Origin: Leptoclinus maculatus
Taxonomy: Eukaryota > Chordata > Actinopteri > Perciformes > Stichaeidae
Assembly (NCBI GenBank): GCA_032191485.1
Contig: JAVDOI010000008.1
Location: 21,833,049 to 21,897,048, forward strand
DNA: 64,000 nt
Reading direction: 5' to 3'
Each line of letters starts with the position of its first letter. Positions within the stretch are counted from its first letter, which is position 1. The position numbers and the translations under genes are program-made. Positions 37,245 to 49,640 of the stretch are shown here, one piece after another. The notes beneath the pieces were generated by a model. That model was not told the DNA's origin. It did no database searches and saw only the letters and a list, made by a program, of their open reading frames with translations.

Positions 37245-37264
37245 GGGGGGGGGGGGGGGGGGGG
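37245..37264. repeat. G20 homopolymer
   Basis: Twenty consecutive G. Length is uncertain in any assembly. Confidence 0.9.
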
Positions 37265-38225
37265 TAAAAGAAGGAGCGGCAGAGGGAGACAGCGTCGGGC
37301 ATTGGAGGGGAAATGTGTTGCATGGCCCGGAGCCTAACGGGTAATAAAGTCATTAATTCAGCTGATTAAGTTGGCCTTTGGGTTAAAGAAAAATCATATC
37401 CGTCTCCCTTTGAGATGGTGACTGGGGGAAGCACAGAAGAGGGAGAAGCCAGCTAATTAGTGCTGCGAAAAACAGGAGGGGGGGCAGAGAGGGAGATGGG
37501 AGACGGAGCGAGAGACAGAAAAGAGACAGAAACTGTTTGTGTGTGTGTGTGATGGGAGGGGGGGGGGTGGGGGGGGTGCAGATAGGTGTTTCGACTGAAC
37601 TACTAATGAGGCATGTTTGGGGTGAGGGAGTGACAAGCTCATCAAAAACGTTGCTTTTCCTCAAAGAGTTTGCCCGGCTACCTTTGAGCCCGGCATCGAC
37701 ACGTAATGATGTGAAACAAGAGAGAGAGAGGGAGAGAGAGAGGGAGAGAGGGAGGGAGAAGTTAGGGTGAAATGTCAGTTTGCATTGCAGTTTAATGAGC
37801 TTGTTGTTCGATGCGAGAGAATACGGCAACGGCGTCCTCGACCCGCCTCCCCATCCTCCCCTGAGCGTTGACGCCACCTTGATGAACGAAGCGGCAGTGG
37901 TGTGATGTCCTGCAACTGTGAGTGTACAAAGGACAACGTTTGCTATACGTTTCATACTCAAACTCTTTCATTTTAAAGAATAATGGAGGGCAGCCCCACA
38001 CAATGGTTCAAAATCATTTGATAAACTGACTTTATTGTCACTGAGGAAAACAAGTTGAATCTCACTCAATTGTCCCTCCCGGCTTTCTTTACAGTCAAGA
38101 TGGCGTATCACTGCAACCTCGAGAGCTCCTTGAGCATACAGTCATAAATGAGCCCAGAAACCTTTAGGGTGACGGGTCATGTAGTATGTGAGATAAGCTG
38201 TGGACAGACAGACTGATGCATGCAG

Positions 38226-38226
<1 letters not shown>
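37265..38226. other. Intergenic, purine-rich with GA repeats
   Basis: Contains GA-rich stretches (37470-37520, 37720-37765) and a G-rich tract (37557-37577). The short complex segment 37310-37400 (TTAATTCAGCTGATTAAG) could be regulatory. The minus-strand ORF over this area is low-complexity Ser/Leu/Pro and not credible. Confidence 0.45.

Positions 38227-38286
<60 letters not shown>
38227..38286. repeat. (CA)30 microsatellite
   Basis: Pure CA tract of 60 bp. Confidence 0.98.
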
Positions 38287-38287
<1 letters not shown>

Positions 38288-38394
38288 CCGAACACATGAT
38301 CTTCCCACAGTCTGACTGGTTTATTTAGATTAAAATGGAATTCAATTTATTTATCTTTTAAAAAAGATTATATATCCAAGCAAAGAACTCGAAG

Positions 38395-38445
38395 GCAAGT
38401 AGGCTTGTGAGCAAAAGGTTGCACGTTCAATCCCTGGACCGGGAG
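38395..38445 (+). mobile_element. Possible tRNA-derived SINE relic
   Basis: AGGCTTGTGAGCAAAAGG followed by GTTGCACGTTCAATCCC resembles a pol III B box and its spacing in fish tRNA-SINEs. No full head or tail is seen, so it is a weak call. Confidence 0.3.
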
Positions 38446-38526
38446 GACACATCTAGGTGGGAAAAGTGTCTGTTTGTCTGTTGGTTATGGATTTAAAAGC
38501 CAGTGATGTTATTTAGCCGGGAACCC

Positions 38527-39050
38527 TTAAAGGGCCAGTGTGTATTATTTCAGGGGATCTATTAACGAAAATGTAATATAATATTCATAATTATCATTAG
38601 TGTACCTTCTGAGCAACAGTCGCCCCAAAAATAAATGTTATTGTATAGAAGTCTATGAGAAAATGACTCTACTTCTCTCTTGATTTATTACCTCAGTAAA
38701 CATTGTAAACATGAGTTTATGGTCTCAATCTCTAGTTTCAAGTCTTCTTCAATGCAGCATGATGTTCATTTAGTACATTATGATCCATTTAGAGTCAAAT
38801 AGACCATAAAGAGTATGCTTTAGGGCGGGGCTTACTGTGATTGACAGGTCACTGCCGCTACCAGAACCGTATACGGCGTCACTACGTCACTCCTTCTCAT
38901 TCCAAATATGGTAAAAAAACAAACATGGCAACGGCCGTAAACCAAGATGGCGACGGCGATATCACCAAACTCGTGGCTTTAAAACAGCAGTCCACAAACC
39001 TATGGGTGACGTCACGATGACTATGTCCACTTACAGTGTATGGTTGCACA
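38527..39050. mobile_element. Dispersed fish repeat with TTAAAGGGCCAGTGTGTA end
   Basis: Begins TTAAAGGGCCAGTGTGTA (compare 31798-31895, reverse). It carries CAAGATGGCGACGGCG and GCAGTCCACAAACC followed by GGGTGACGTCACG, a set shared in reverse orientation with 53785-53975. It is probably one composite or two abutting repeats. The minus-strand ORF 38897-39184 is part of it. Confidence 0.55.
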
Positions 39051-40810
39051 TCCATGTTTCTACAGTAGCCCAGAGTGGACAAACCAGACACTGGCTCTTG
39101 AGAGGGCCACTCATATTTAGATGTTTCTAACTGATCTTCATTCTGACTACAGCTATAAGCCATAATCACGTGAACAAAACACAAATAAAGAGAAGATTTC
39201 CCGGTCCATACGTAAAATATCTACTGAGTTTTAAAAGCTCCCTGGTCAAACCGCCTAGCTCATGGCTAACAGCAAGGGTGACATAAAAGAATCAATTGAA
39301 GTTGTCAATAAATTTAGTTTTAAATGTCCACCCATTGCTTCCCCCCCCCCCTCCAAACATACCACTTGGTACGGTCCAGATTGTCAACACATTAGAAATC
39401 AAAGCAAACAAGAAACCAAAGAAGCATAATTGAATGAAACAAATCCTAAATAGAGCAAATAAATACTAAATAAATGAATTCGTAAAGCATACCCAAAGGA
39501 CAGACATCAAAAGGGAATACTTCATAGAGAAATATAGGTGATGTGAAAATGACCCCTCGGTGTGCAGTCGTTTGATTACCTTGATTTAAATGGGCCGGAA
39601 AGAACATTACGCACGCACAAACAAAACCACCATTGCATGTGATTGTCGCTCAGAGAAAAGCTGAAGTTCTCTGTGCTGCTCTCGTATCTTTGTCAAATAA
39701 AAACCCGTCATCGGGTTCTGCTCCCCCCCCCTCCTCCTCGTAGGCCAGAGAAAACCCGCTGAACTCTGCACGACTTCAATCCAGCTCCGGGTTGTTTAGC
39801 ATCGTGAGCCTCGAGCAGCGGGGGTATTGGGCTGCACTGTCGGGCCTTTAACACTGAGCTGGAATATACTGCATGCGACAAGTGCGGAGGGAAGTGATTC
39901 TACAGAGGAACACATTTTGTCTTTTATCTCCCCCTCACTGAATTTGGCAATTACCGCTGATTATGTGCTTTTTTTTGCAGGTTATATGAATAGTTAAATT
40001 TTTTGAAAACAATGTAGAATTATGGAAGAGGGAAACGTGTGAGGGTGTTAATTAGACCGTTTGTATTCCTGACACTGTGACAGAGCCCTGCAATAAATGT
40101 GTCTGATATATCTGAAATCTGTTCAAATAGTGGACATGAGTTCTTTTTCTAATGTCTCTGGTTTCAAGCACAAACTCAGCGGTGTTGCGGTCAGCTACAA
40201 CCGATACTTCTAAATCACAACGTAGGTTTTCACAATTAAGACTTTTACATTGCCCAGCTCTGAAACTGTGACAAAAAACGGCAGCGACGCAGGTTTGCTT
40301 AACAAAATAAAGTGATTTAACAACCAAAACATAAGTCAAACCAATCTGTATAGATTCAGGAGTGCTTGTAGTGGATGCGTAAGAATGGGCAGCATGGATG
40401 TTGTGTTGTAAAAGGTAGAAACGGTAACACAAAGTCGTGACACAGAGATATGGAGTGGGTGGGAGGCGCTCTGCTAACCCGGCACTGCTGCTGCTGCTGC
40501 TCAGGCTTTTTAAGCGCGTGCCATGTGTGTCCCATGCTGCCGATTAAACTCAATCAGGTCTGGAGATAGAAAGCACAGGAACAGCAGAGGAACCAAACCG
40601 AGAAGCTCTATCTCATCACCCAAGCTGCCATAAGTTTCAGTAATTGAGGTTCAGTCCATTTACTTTTGGGTGTGGTTTCAGCAAGTGAAGAACATCTGTT
40701 TCAGCGACTAAAACCTGTAGCGGCCGTAGTAACTATGATGGGAGCGAAGGAGGAAGTCATGAGCAACAAAGGGAAGGGGTCAGGGTGAGTGGAGGGTCAA
40801 CAAAATATCA
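39051..40810. other. Intergenic, no gene recognised
   Basis: AT-rich sequence with C runs near 39341 and 39723 and a (TGC)n run near 40485. No supported exon. Confidence 0.55.
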
Positions 40811-41700
40811 TATTTAACCCTTGTGCATCACTAGGGACATTTGGGGCTTTTTAATTTTTCCATCATTTTGCCCGTGTAATTGCATTCGGCATAAACAGAA
40901 GCAAGGGTGGGATAGTAAGTTCATAATAAACTGTGTCGGAAAAATACAGACAATCAGACCCCTTAAGGACAAAATGTCCCCATTAAAACCACAAGTTTTG
41001 ATCCCAAGGCTATTCCAGCATAAAATCATGCATTCTATCATATCATTCAATCCAGAGCCCTGCCTTCAAAATGCTTTTTACCATTTTCCACCACATTGAG
41101 TCATTTTCTCATGTTTGCCGGCAAATACATGATATTTTACTGGTCACCACTAGGGGCATTGCTGCTGCATTATGTGTTTTATGCAATGCATCAAAATCAG
41201 CATTGTTGCTAATCATTGATAGAAAACAAATCCCCATAACATTGAGTATACCGAAAATAATTATTTTTCTGGTGGTGTTATGGAAACAAACTCTAAGGGT
41301 TGAATTAGAAAAAATAAATGAATATTTGGAAGTTATGATCAGGTCTGGTGTTGGTTACTAAATCTAAATGCAAATGGAAAATGATATTAATATATCATAT
41401 TTTGTAGCAGTTTTAGGGAGACAACATTTTTGTCCTCTCAGGTAACAAGTGTGAGTTTTTCCTTTGTTTAATAAAACAAAAGTCAAAATCAACGTCAGAT
41501 TGTGAAAAAAACTAAACATGCTACATTTTTGTGTTTTTTTCTTTTTCTTCACAATAAGGCGTTACGTAAAGAAACGGGCAAAGGGTTAAAACAGGGTTAA
41601 AATTCTGAAAATTAATAAATATTTGGAAGTTATGATCAGCACTGAAGTTGGGGGAAAAAGTGACAGCGGAAAATGATTTAAATGTATCACTTTTGTCCAT
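40811..41700. repeat. Probable dispersed repeat with internal duplication
   Basis: The phrase ATATTTGGAAGTTATGATCAG appears at about 41320 and again at about 41616, each followed by GGAAAATGAT and a TATCA word, spacing about 296 bp. The start (CCTTGTGCATCACTAGGGAC) looks like the edge of an interspersed fish element. No transposase ORF. Confidence 0.5.
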
Positions 41701-41800
41701 TTTATGTACTTTTTTAAAGTGAGACGCTTGGATTAAACACTGGATACGCTGTGTTTCATCGTTTACAGTCAACTTCTTTTCTCCTTTGAAACACGACCAC

Positions 41801-41965
41801 TATTGTTCCCTAACCATGACCACGTGTTTATTATTTTAGCCATGACGACGGAGCTCCCCTTTCCTTCAGGAAGTCATCATTTCCCCCCCAAACCACGATG
41901 TTTCCTTCAACCTAACCAAGCAGCTTTTTTGTGCCTTAAACTAACCAGACCTCTTACACAACGTT
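41801..41965. repeat. Dispersed repeat, 'CCATGACCACGTGTTTA' type
   Basis: The succession of CTAACCATGACCACGTG, GCCATGACGACGGAGCTCC, CAGGAAGTCATCATT and TTAAACTAACCAGACC is a phrase set familiar from fish dispersed repeats. The family name is unknown to me. Confidence 0.45.
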
Positions 41966-42736
41966 GTCCCATCACGCAACGGACCGATACACTAACAGCG
42001 ATTTGTAATGGTGCCTTTTGGTTTCCGTCATTGTAAGCCCAACCTTGTCGCAAACTGAAGTGAGGCGCAATTTGGTCACCTTACGTCCTCCATGCTCACT
42101 GAGGATCAGGTCTCTAGCCACCTCACACTGCTTTTCGGAGCTGCCAATATGCAAAGCTGCCCCGTGTAGCTTTAATGTCCTATAGCAGGAGGACCATAAG
42201 GACTTCTAGGGGTTAGCATCCTGTCTACTGCCTGGGTGCATCTGGTCCCATGGCAAGCACAGAGAGACTCCTTTGTCAGCGTCCACAAAGGCAGAGAAGG
42301 AGAGAGGGAAAGAGGGACTCTGCTGGCCTTTCTTTTTAAACCAATTCAAAAGGACTCTCTCTTCTGGAGTCCATTAGAATAGCAGAGTGTCTTCTTCAGT
42401 CGCAGAGAGGGACAAACAAATGTGCTCTGTGGCGGCTGCCAAATAACCTTGGCCGCCGCTATTGAAAACGGTGGTCAATCAAAAGAAAGCGGAGAGAGAG
42501 AGATTTGGAGGGGGAGAGAAAGCTGTGTGAAGCAGCAGAGGGGAGCGATTGAGACTGTGAGAGAGGAATAAAGAAAGAAATGGAGAGGAGGAAAAGACGA
42601 CTAGGATGAAAGAAAAGGAAATAGAAGATAAAAGCAGGAAAAGCAGTATATGAAATATTTGGAGGGACAGAGACTGTTTGATAATCGCAGCATCAAGTAC
42701 ATCAAGGTGAGGGTCAAACACTGCTTCATGAAGCTT
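41966..42736. other. Intergenic, no gene recognised
   Basis: Purine-rich second half (GAGAGAG, GGAAAAGAA runs, 42480-42640). No supported coding segment. Confidence 0.5.
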
Positions 42737-42850
42737 CAAAGGGACAGTTCACCTCAAAATCTTCCCCTTACTTGTAGTGCTATTTATCAGTCTAGATTGT
42801 TTTGGTGTGAGTTGCCTAGTTTTGGAGATGTCGTCGTTAGTTAGTTTTTT
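42737..42850. mobile_element. Partial copy of the MITE seen in PTPN2 intron 4
   Basis: CAAAGGGACAGTTCACCTCA then TTTATCAGTCTAGATTG and TTTTGGTGTGAGTTGCCTAG, the reverse complement of 15887-15920. Only one terminus remains. Confidence 0.7.
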
Positions 42851-43230
42851 TTTTATCATATTTAGTCAACCTCGTTTTTAGTTTCTTTTTCCTGTCTTTT
42901 TTCCTGTCATATTGCATGTAGACATAGGGACAGTTTTATGGCGTCAGCGGCCCCTCGTCATTGTGTCATGGGAAAAAAACTGGTCAGCAGATTGAGAAGT
43001 AAGGGGGAAAACCTCCCGTTATTCTGACTTGGAATTGTTCACTCATCTAAGATGTTCACCCTAATTCTAGCTTTGTAATCACACGATTCAAGTAGCCCGA
43101 TTTGGCTACTTTTGCTGTGTTACGTGTTCGTATTTTTTACCCTACAGTATTCCACTGGGGGTCTGCCTTTGAGACAAAAAAAGAGACGGACGTGTGTAGA
43201 ATCGAAATAGAAAGCGGTGTTACTATATAT

Positions 43231-44040
43231 TAGTGCTGGGCAAGTTAACGCGTTATTATCGCGTTAACGCATTCATTAATTTACGCCGACAATTATTTTA
43301 TGGCGCGTTAACTCATTTTTTTATTTTTTTTTATTTTGAAAGTCCGTTGCTCACTGGCAGCGGTGGAGGAAGTCTTCAGACTACGTTGATGCAGCGTGTG
43401 GGAGAAGTAGAGATAAACAAAAGCAAGACAAGCTAACAAATGCTACAGAGAAGTGGATACAAACTGCAGCCGGTTAGTATTGTGGAATATATCGGTCTGA
43501 GGAACGTTCTCAAGGTGCGTTCGCGTCGTGTTTGGTGTGAACGCACCTTTAGGATCGCAACGAATGATGGCAGGTATGAGCCTCAAGAATGAGTTAGGAA
43601 AGTTAGCGGAAAGATTAACGTGAGACAACATCCGGTTTCTTCAGACGAACATCCGGTTTTCAGAATAAGATGCCAACAAAGTATGAATTATATTCACACT
43701 AAGTATAAAACATGCTACCTGCATCTCGTGAGTTAAAGGGAAAATACACCTAAATTGTGCGTAAAGTGTCTTTATTCTTTGATCGCTGGGTAACCATCAT
43801 CACCTCGGAGTTACAGCATTATATTGATGAACAGTAGAGCTGCATTCACATGCTCTGACTGTCATGAAGACAGACATTTTTGCTGAAACGTGCTGAAACA
43901 TTTTATTCATGTTGCACAGCAGTGGAACGTTTCAAATACAGTCAGCCTGATTTGTTTTAAGTGTTTTTAATTCATTATTGAACTTTGCCATAACAATGCG
44001 ATTAATCGCGATTAAAAATTGTAATCGTTGCCCAGCACTA
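43231..44040. mobile_element. Non-autonomous hAT-like DNA transposon (810 bp)
   Basis: 13-bp perfect terminal inverted repeats, TAGTGCTGGGCAA at 43231 and TTGCCCAGCACTA ending at 44040, are flanked by an identical 8-bp CTATATAT on both sides (43223-43230, 44041-44048). An 8-bp target duplication is the hAT hallmark. Just inside the ends lie GTTAACGCGTTA and GCGATTAATCGCGATTA words typical of a common fish hAT family. No transposase ORF. Confidence 0.85.
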
Positions 44041-44115
44041 CTATATATATATATAGCCTTATATATATAAAGAGAGAGAGAGACATAGAAAGAGAGAGAG
44101 AGGGGGGGGGGGGGC
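44041..44115. repeat. (TA)n, (GA)n and G-run cluster
   Basis: Simple repeats immediately right of the hAT element, ending in a run of 14 G. Confidence 0.85.
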
Positions 44116-44429
44116 ACCAGCCCAGAAGATCAATAGATGCCCTCAAAATAAGTTCCAACAGGCGCTGGCATCAGAGGAGCATCAGTTGATTTGAACCTGT
44201 AATGGAACCCTTAAAAGGATTTGGCTCCAGAATAAAGGAGGGGTCGATGGGGGAAAGAGAGAGACGGGACGGAAATAGATGGAGAGGAAAGGAGCAGTAG
44301 AGTTAAGAGAAAGGAAGAAATAAAAAAAAGCTGGGATTGTTGAGGAAAGGGAAATTTAAAAGTGTTTCCGGCTTCTCCTCCACTCGCCCGCTTCCCCACC
44401 CCGTGGCAGAGAGGAAGAAATCAGAAAAA

Positions 44430-44645
44430 ACCCAACCTTAATGGAAGAAAGCTTTCAAATGAACCTGTTACGGCAAAGTAGTTTTGCTTTGGCCCGGTTT
44501 ATATCCTCCTCAGCATCCATGGAAGAGTTTACTACGGCAATTAGGGCTTTATATTTTCAGGGGAGTTTTAATGCCATTTCAAAGGACGATTTAATTAACA
44601 GTCAGCTTCGGCGTTTTTACACCAATTTTACACACCTTCAGTGAC
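44430..44645. promoter_or_regulatory. Candidate conserved non-coding element / small ORF
   Basis: Complex sequence with GGCAATTAGGGC, GATTTAATTAACAG and TTTTAATGCC words. A 67-codon plus ORF (44441-44644, starting MEESFQMNLLRQ) overlaps, but its AT-rich codon use and lack of splice or promoter context argue for regulatory DNA. Confidence 0.3.
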
Positions 44646-46356
44646 AGCAATTGCTTCGGGGTTATACGAGAAATGTTCAAAGAATAATATCTCGTCATAA
44701 TTAATAAAGGAGTTGTATTTTTGTATTCTTGTATGCAAACAGTGTTTGTGGCAGATGTTTGTTCTGTGTATTTATTTGTGTGTATGTGTGTGTGTGTGGT
44801 GGAAAAAGCACTGACCTCTGCTACAGAGAAAAAAATCAATCCCATCCCTTTGTTATTCATCTTGTCGTTTTCTTTAAGCATGCACACAGATAACATACAG
44901 TCATTTATGATTTATTGTAAGAGATCCTAACAAAAAAATACACAGAAGACGTTTGCACGGGTCGGTTCTTGCAAATAATTCTGACTGAATTGGAACAAAC
45001 ATGATTGTGATTGTTGTCACATTGTTCTACTTTTGTTTCAATTCATAACCACGTGTTTCAAATTGTTTTAAACTGCGACGGTTAGCTCCTGAGGAAAATA
45101 TGTTTCCCTCAAAACGTAATTGAAAGTGCAGTTTACTTGTATGGGAACGGATTTTTTTAAGAGATAGGGTTGATTTAGTGCATGTTAGTGCATGTGAGCG
45201 TGCCCCACTGGTTTGCTCACGGCTGCAGCTCTGCACTGCTTTTATATGACGGTTACAGCTGATAATACCGTCTCGGCAGACGTTTCCTCCTCAGGTTATC
45301 TCTGTTAGCTCTTTCAGCACTGTTGCCATTGTTTGCGCTATTGCCGCTGTTAGCATGGTTAGCTGCGAGCCGCCGGCTCAGCCATCGCCATGTTGAAAGT
45401 CGTTCAGAGGCAATTAGTATGTTCTCAATTTCGCATTTAGAACCTCTAATTATGAGACGACATGGGAATTAGCTTAGCTTAGCTCAAACACTGGAAACTG
45501 GAGGAAACACTTAGCAAGCGTGAAAACGACAAGATAACCTATCACAAAGTTATTGTGGTTTTTACTTTTTGTTTTTGAACGTATTAAACAAAAGATATAA
45601 CTTGTTAATTAGGCGGTGCTGCTTACCTGTTTCTAAGTGTGTGCTAAGCTAAGCTCTAACTTCATGTTTAACGGAGAGATACTCCATTAAGTGAAGAGGC
45701 AAATGGACCCACCAGTGCTGTGTTTGAACATTTAACATCATCAGTACGGGGACGTCCTACTTCTTAAGGAAGCATATATGTTTCAAAATATCAGCAGATC
45801 TCCGGATCACATACAGTATGTCTGACAGTAATTATAATATCGTAATAAATATATATTTCAGCATCGAAACATGTGTATCAAACATCTCAAAGCCTCATTA
45901 TTACAAAATAATCTAATTCCTTATCAAAAATCCAAACCTTTAACCATCATTGAGGTCATCGTCGTTACTTCTCTGGGTCCTGTTGTTTGGAGACAGTTAA
46001 TAGGACATTTTTTTTCTGATCATTCCAGAAGAATCCAATTACAGCACTGTTTGGAGATCAGCCAGATTACAGTGTATCTGAGAAAAACAATCAGAGCCTA
46101 TCTGATTCCCAGCTTTAGCCGGAGAGACGTCTATGTAATGAAGTCTCTCTTCCTTCCTTTATCTCCTCACACCTCCATCTTTCTCCCTCTTTTCCTTACT
46201 TGTTTTTTCTTTCTGTTTTTCTCTCTCTGTCCTTTTTCTGTTCCTTTTTGGTCTCACTCCTTTTTCTCTCAATTGCTTTCCTTCCTCTTCTTCCGTCTCC
46301 AAATTATTTCCTTTCCTTTCTCCTCTGCTTGCATTTTCTCCTTTACTTTTTCTCTC
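44646..46356. other. Intergenic, no gene recognised
   Basis: AT-rich, then a pyrimidine-rich run (46140-46356) of T/C words that produces a false long ORF. No exon or named repeat. Confidence 0.55.
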
Positions 46357-46448
46357 CACACGCACACACACGCACACACACACGCGCACACACACACACG
46401 CACACACACACGCACACACACACACACACACGCACACACACAAACACA
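46357..46448. repeat. Interrupted (CA)n microsatellite with CG steps
   Basis: CACA with regularly placed CG interruptions. Confidence 0.95.
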
Positions 46449-48549
46449 AACCATCCTTTCCCTTCCATCACATAGTGTGGCCCACTGGGGATTACTGCGG
46501 CAGGCCTGAAGGTGGTGCACATACACAGAGAGCTGAGTGTGGCGGAGCGGGCGTTTTTTTTTTTTTCACCTCAATAATGAAAATATCACAGCAGACCCGG
46601 TGGGTGGCGATGACCTTTCGGAGAGCGCTGCATTTTCGCCTCGCTTGCACGCTCTTTCGTAAAAAAGAATGCACCGGGCCACCCGTCTCAACCACCCCCT
46701 CCCCTCCACCCCTGGGCCATGTGGCTCAGCAACCGCAACGCACTGAGAGCCCGTAGATCTATACCACTGTGTAAATAATTAATCACCCACTGAAAAAAGC
46801 AATGCTGTGCAAAGAATGCCGATGATGGAGACGGAAGAGAGTAGACGGCCAGGATAGGAAGATGAAAATGTGTCATGAACGCTAATACAGTCTCCAATAA
46901 CAGAACTCTAAACTATAAAACCCACATTGTCTCCATTTACCTTCTTCGATCCACTGTTTATCCAAATGGTAAAAGTCAAACGCTCCTCAATCTAAAAGAT
47001 GCGGCAGCAGCTTGAGGTACATATCATGACATCACATCACTCCTGACTGCTGGTCCGTAAACGGTGAACAGATGAATGCATTATTGGCACCATTATGTTG
47101 AAATGTCAGCGTGTCTCTGTGCCATATACAAAAGGAAGCATCGCAGCACGTCCTGTCAGCTTTCCTCGCAGGTAATGAATTGTCTCTACAGTTCAGATAT
47201 GTCACCGGGGTGGCAGGAGATATATATTTATACTGATCCATGAAGCCTCTCTAGATGTTTATGTTCTCCTGTGTATCTGTCCAAGTCAGTCTTTCCCTCT
47301 TATGTCACTTGTATACAGAGCAGATTTGACAGATTTTACTTGGGGGGGGCTGGGGGCTTTATTATTTTAAGTTTTTACATTACATACAACCCAAATAACA
47401 ATCTGACAGACTTGCTAGATGTCAGATGTCCTTACTCAAAAAGTCAAAAGTGACCGTCAGGGTGTGGTCCATTGATGATGCCATGGTGGTCTGTACATTA
47501 GATAGTGAAAGAGAGACACAGACAAATTAAACTGGGTAATTCATTCATTAAAAAAAAAAAGAGAATCTAGAAACAACTCAACTACGATTACGAAAAAAAC
47601 TTTAAAAAAAGACTAGTTACTACTGATTATTCTCCTAATTGAATCATCTGCTCATTATTTTCTAGATGTATTGATAATTCTTTAAATTTCTTAAAATGTC
47701 AGAAAAACTAAAATACATTTTGTTTTATCGGACCAGTCCAAACCCAATTATCAAATGCTAGTATTGACTAGAAGACCTGATGGAACTGATGATTCATTTT
47801 GCCATTTTTACATAAAAAAGTAAATTGCACCTCAACTCTGTTGCTATATCATTTTCAGCTCTAAACCAAACCATAACTTTAATTTCCTTCTGACGTACTC
47901 AAGATTCATATATTATCAAGTACACAAGTGCAATAAAATGACCGTACCGTGTGCATAATCTCACCGTTTCCATTACTAGAACCATTGAACCTCCTTCATT
48001 TCAGTAACGCTAACAAAGCCCCAATCTATTTTAATCCAATTTGTCATAATCCTATCACATGCAATCTGTTTCTGGCCAACCTCAGTGACCTTTAGAGATT
48101 GATTGACAAATTGACGCCACGGCTCTTCACTGCTGATCAATGAGTTGTATTGTTGATCGGCGATAAAAGGTCAGAGGTGGATGATAGACGTCAATGAGAG
48201 CTGATGGAGAAGAACCCCCCCCCCCCCCCCATCTTGACTTGACATGTTTTCTCTTCTTTTCTTCTTCTTCAGTTTCCCACCAGAAGAGGACGTAACATAC
48301 TTATGTTCAAACATCACATCATAAACTTACTCCATACATTTCACCCAAATCAAAAAGACAAGAATCTTAAAAAAGAAAAGAAAATACAGACTTTTAATTT
48401 AATGTCCACACTTATGTCTTGAGTCCCAACTGCACAGTGAAACATAGTGTGATGCACACCGGGCTTTATCCCTGCATCCTATATTACTATGTAATGATAT
48501 TCATGAGCTGGGCCCACCATACGGCCGTGTGAGAGTGTGTGTGTGTGTG
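46449..48549. other. Intergenic, no gene recognised
   Basis: Contains a T run (46556-46566), G run (47342-47348) and C16 (48215-48230). Mostly AT-rich with no supported exon. Confidence 0.55.
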
Positions 48550-48741
48550 TGTGTTTCATGCTATAGATCAGCGTCTCCTCTGAGCCATTTGGCTGAGGCC
48601 TTAATGACCGATGCCCGAGCTAATCCCCCCGGAGGATCACGCGCTGCACTCTCCTTTGTGGGCGAAAAGGCTCTGATGAGGCCTTTGAAGGAATGTCACA
48701 CCGGTGTCTCACTGTACGTCGCCTCTGGCTCACCCTCACCC

Positions 48742-48743
<2 letters not shown>
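48550..48743. promoter_or_regulatory. Candidate conserved non-coding element
   Basis: Complex segment with GGCTGAGGCCTTAATGACC and GAGCTAATCCCC words, flanked by microsatellites. Inference from composition only. Confidence 0.25.

Positions 48744-48816
<73 letters not shown>
48744..48816. repeat. (CA)n microsatellite
   Basis: 73 bp of pure CA. Confidence 0.98.
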
Positions 48817-48818
<2 letters not shown>

Positions 48819-48913
48819 CCTGCCCTGCAGACATATAGACAGAAATGCACACAAATATCGAGGTGAACATCTCTCTGTATTTCCATCTACACACATTTAT
48901 AGAACACATGCAA

Positions 48914-48914
<1 letters not shown>

Positions 48915-48960
<46 letters not shown>
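48915..48960. repeat. (CA)23 microsatellite
   Basis: 46 bp of pure CA, 98 bp after the previous tract. Confidence 0.98.
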
Positions 48961-48962
<2 letters not shown>

Positions 48963-49640
48963 GGGGCCCTCACAGTAGGGGCCGCAGTAATAGGCACCCT
49001 GCCATCTGGAGACCCTGTCCAGGGGGCCGTAAACAATAGAGCCCACTCAATATGGCATCATCAGTGTACATAAATATATGTGTGTGTGTGTGCGTGTGTC
49101 TGTTCTTAATATAACAGGGGACGTCACCGGATCTTCCCCACCTAAACCAATGTTTTCTCACCCCCTGCATCCGCCCCGAGGCTGTTAGGTGCTGCTGCTC
49201 TTAATACATTCTGAATAATGTAGAGACTCACTTATTCAATGCATAAGAAAAACTGGACAATGTGTGTGTGTGTATGAGTGTGTGTGGAATATGCACATCA
49301 TGGCATCATTTCACCCTTTAAGTCGGTCACTTTCTCTGCTGCCTTCTGTTTCTACGTCTTGATACGGATCCGCTGAAGAGGGCTGCACTTGCAACCATGG
49401 TAGCCACTAATTGGGGCAAAAAAAAGCCGACTGCAGGAGACCGGTGTTGAGGAGAGCCAGATGCAGACTCAATCAGTTCTACATGGAAAAACACCCAGTC
49501 CAATGTGGCTTGGCGGATATTTAGCGAGTCCCTTACTGTTGAAATTCTACAATAATTTGTATTTCTGGTGAACACGGTATTTGAACGTGATTGTTTTCTT
49601 ATCAAATCTAATGTTTAATTTCACGATCGTTACTGACCGT
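48961..49640. other. Intergenic, short TG tracts only
   Basis: Two short TG-rich stretches (49076-49100, 49260-49290). No gene recognised. Confidence 0.55.

Noticed and set aside
37383..37961. 192-codon minus-strand ORF
   Set aside because: Low-complexity Leu/Ser/Pro from GA and G runs; no domain.
38897..39184. 95-codon minus ORF
   Set aside because: Lies within a dispersed repeat shared with 53785-53975.
45871..46509. 212-codon plus-strand ORF
   Set aside because: Its second half is pyrimidine-rich and CA-repeat translation (Phe/Leu/Ser then His-Thr). It is an artefact of simple sequence.
48529..48978. 149-codon plus-strand ORF
   Set aside because: Mostly (CA)n translation.
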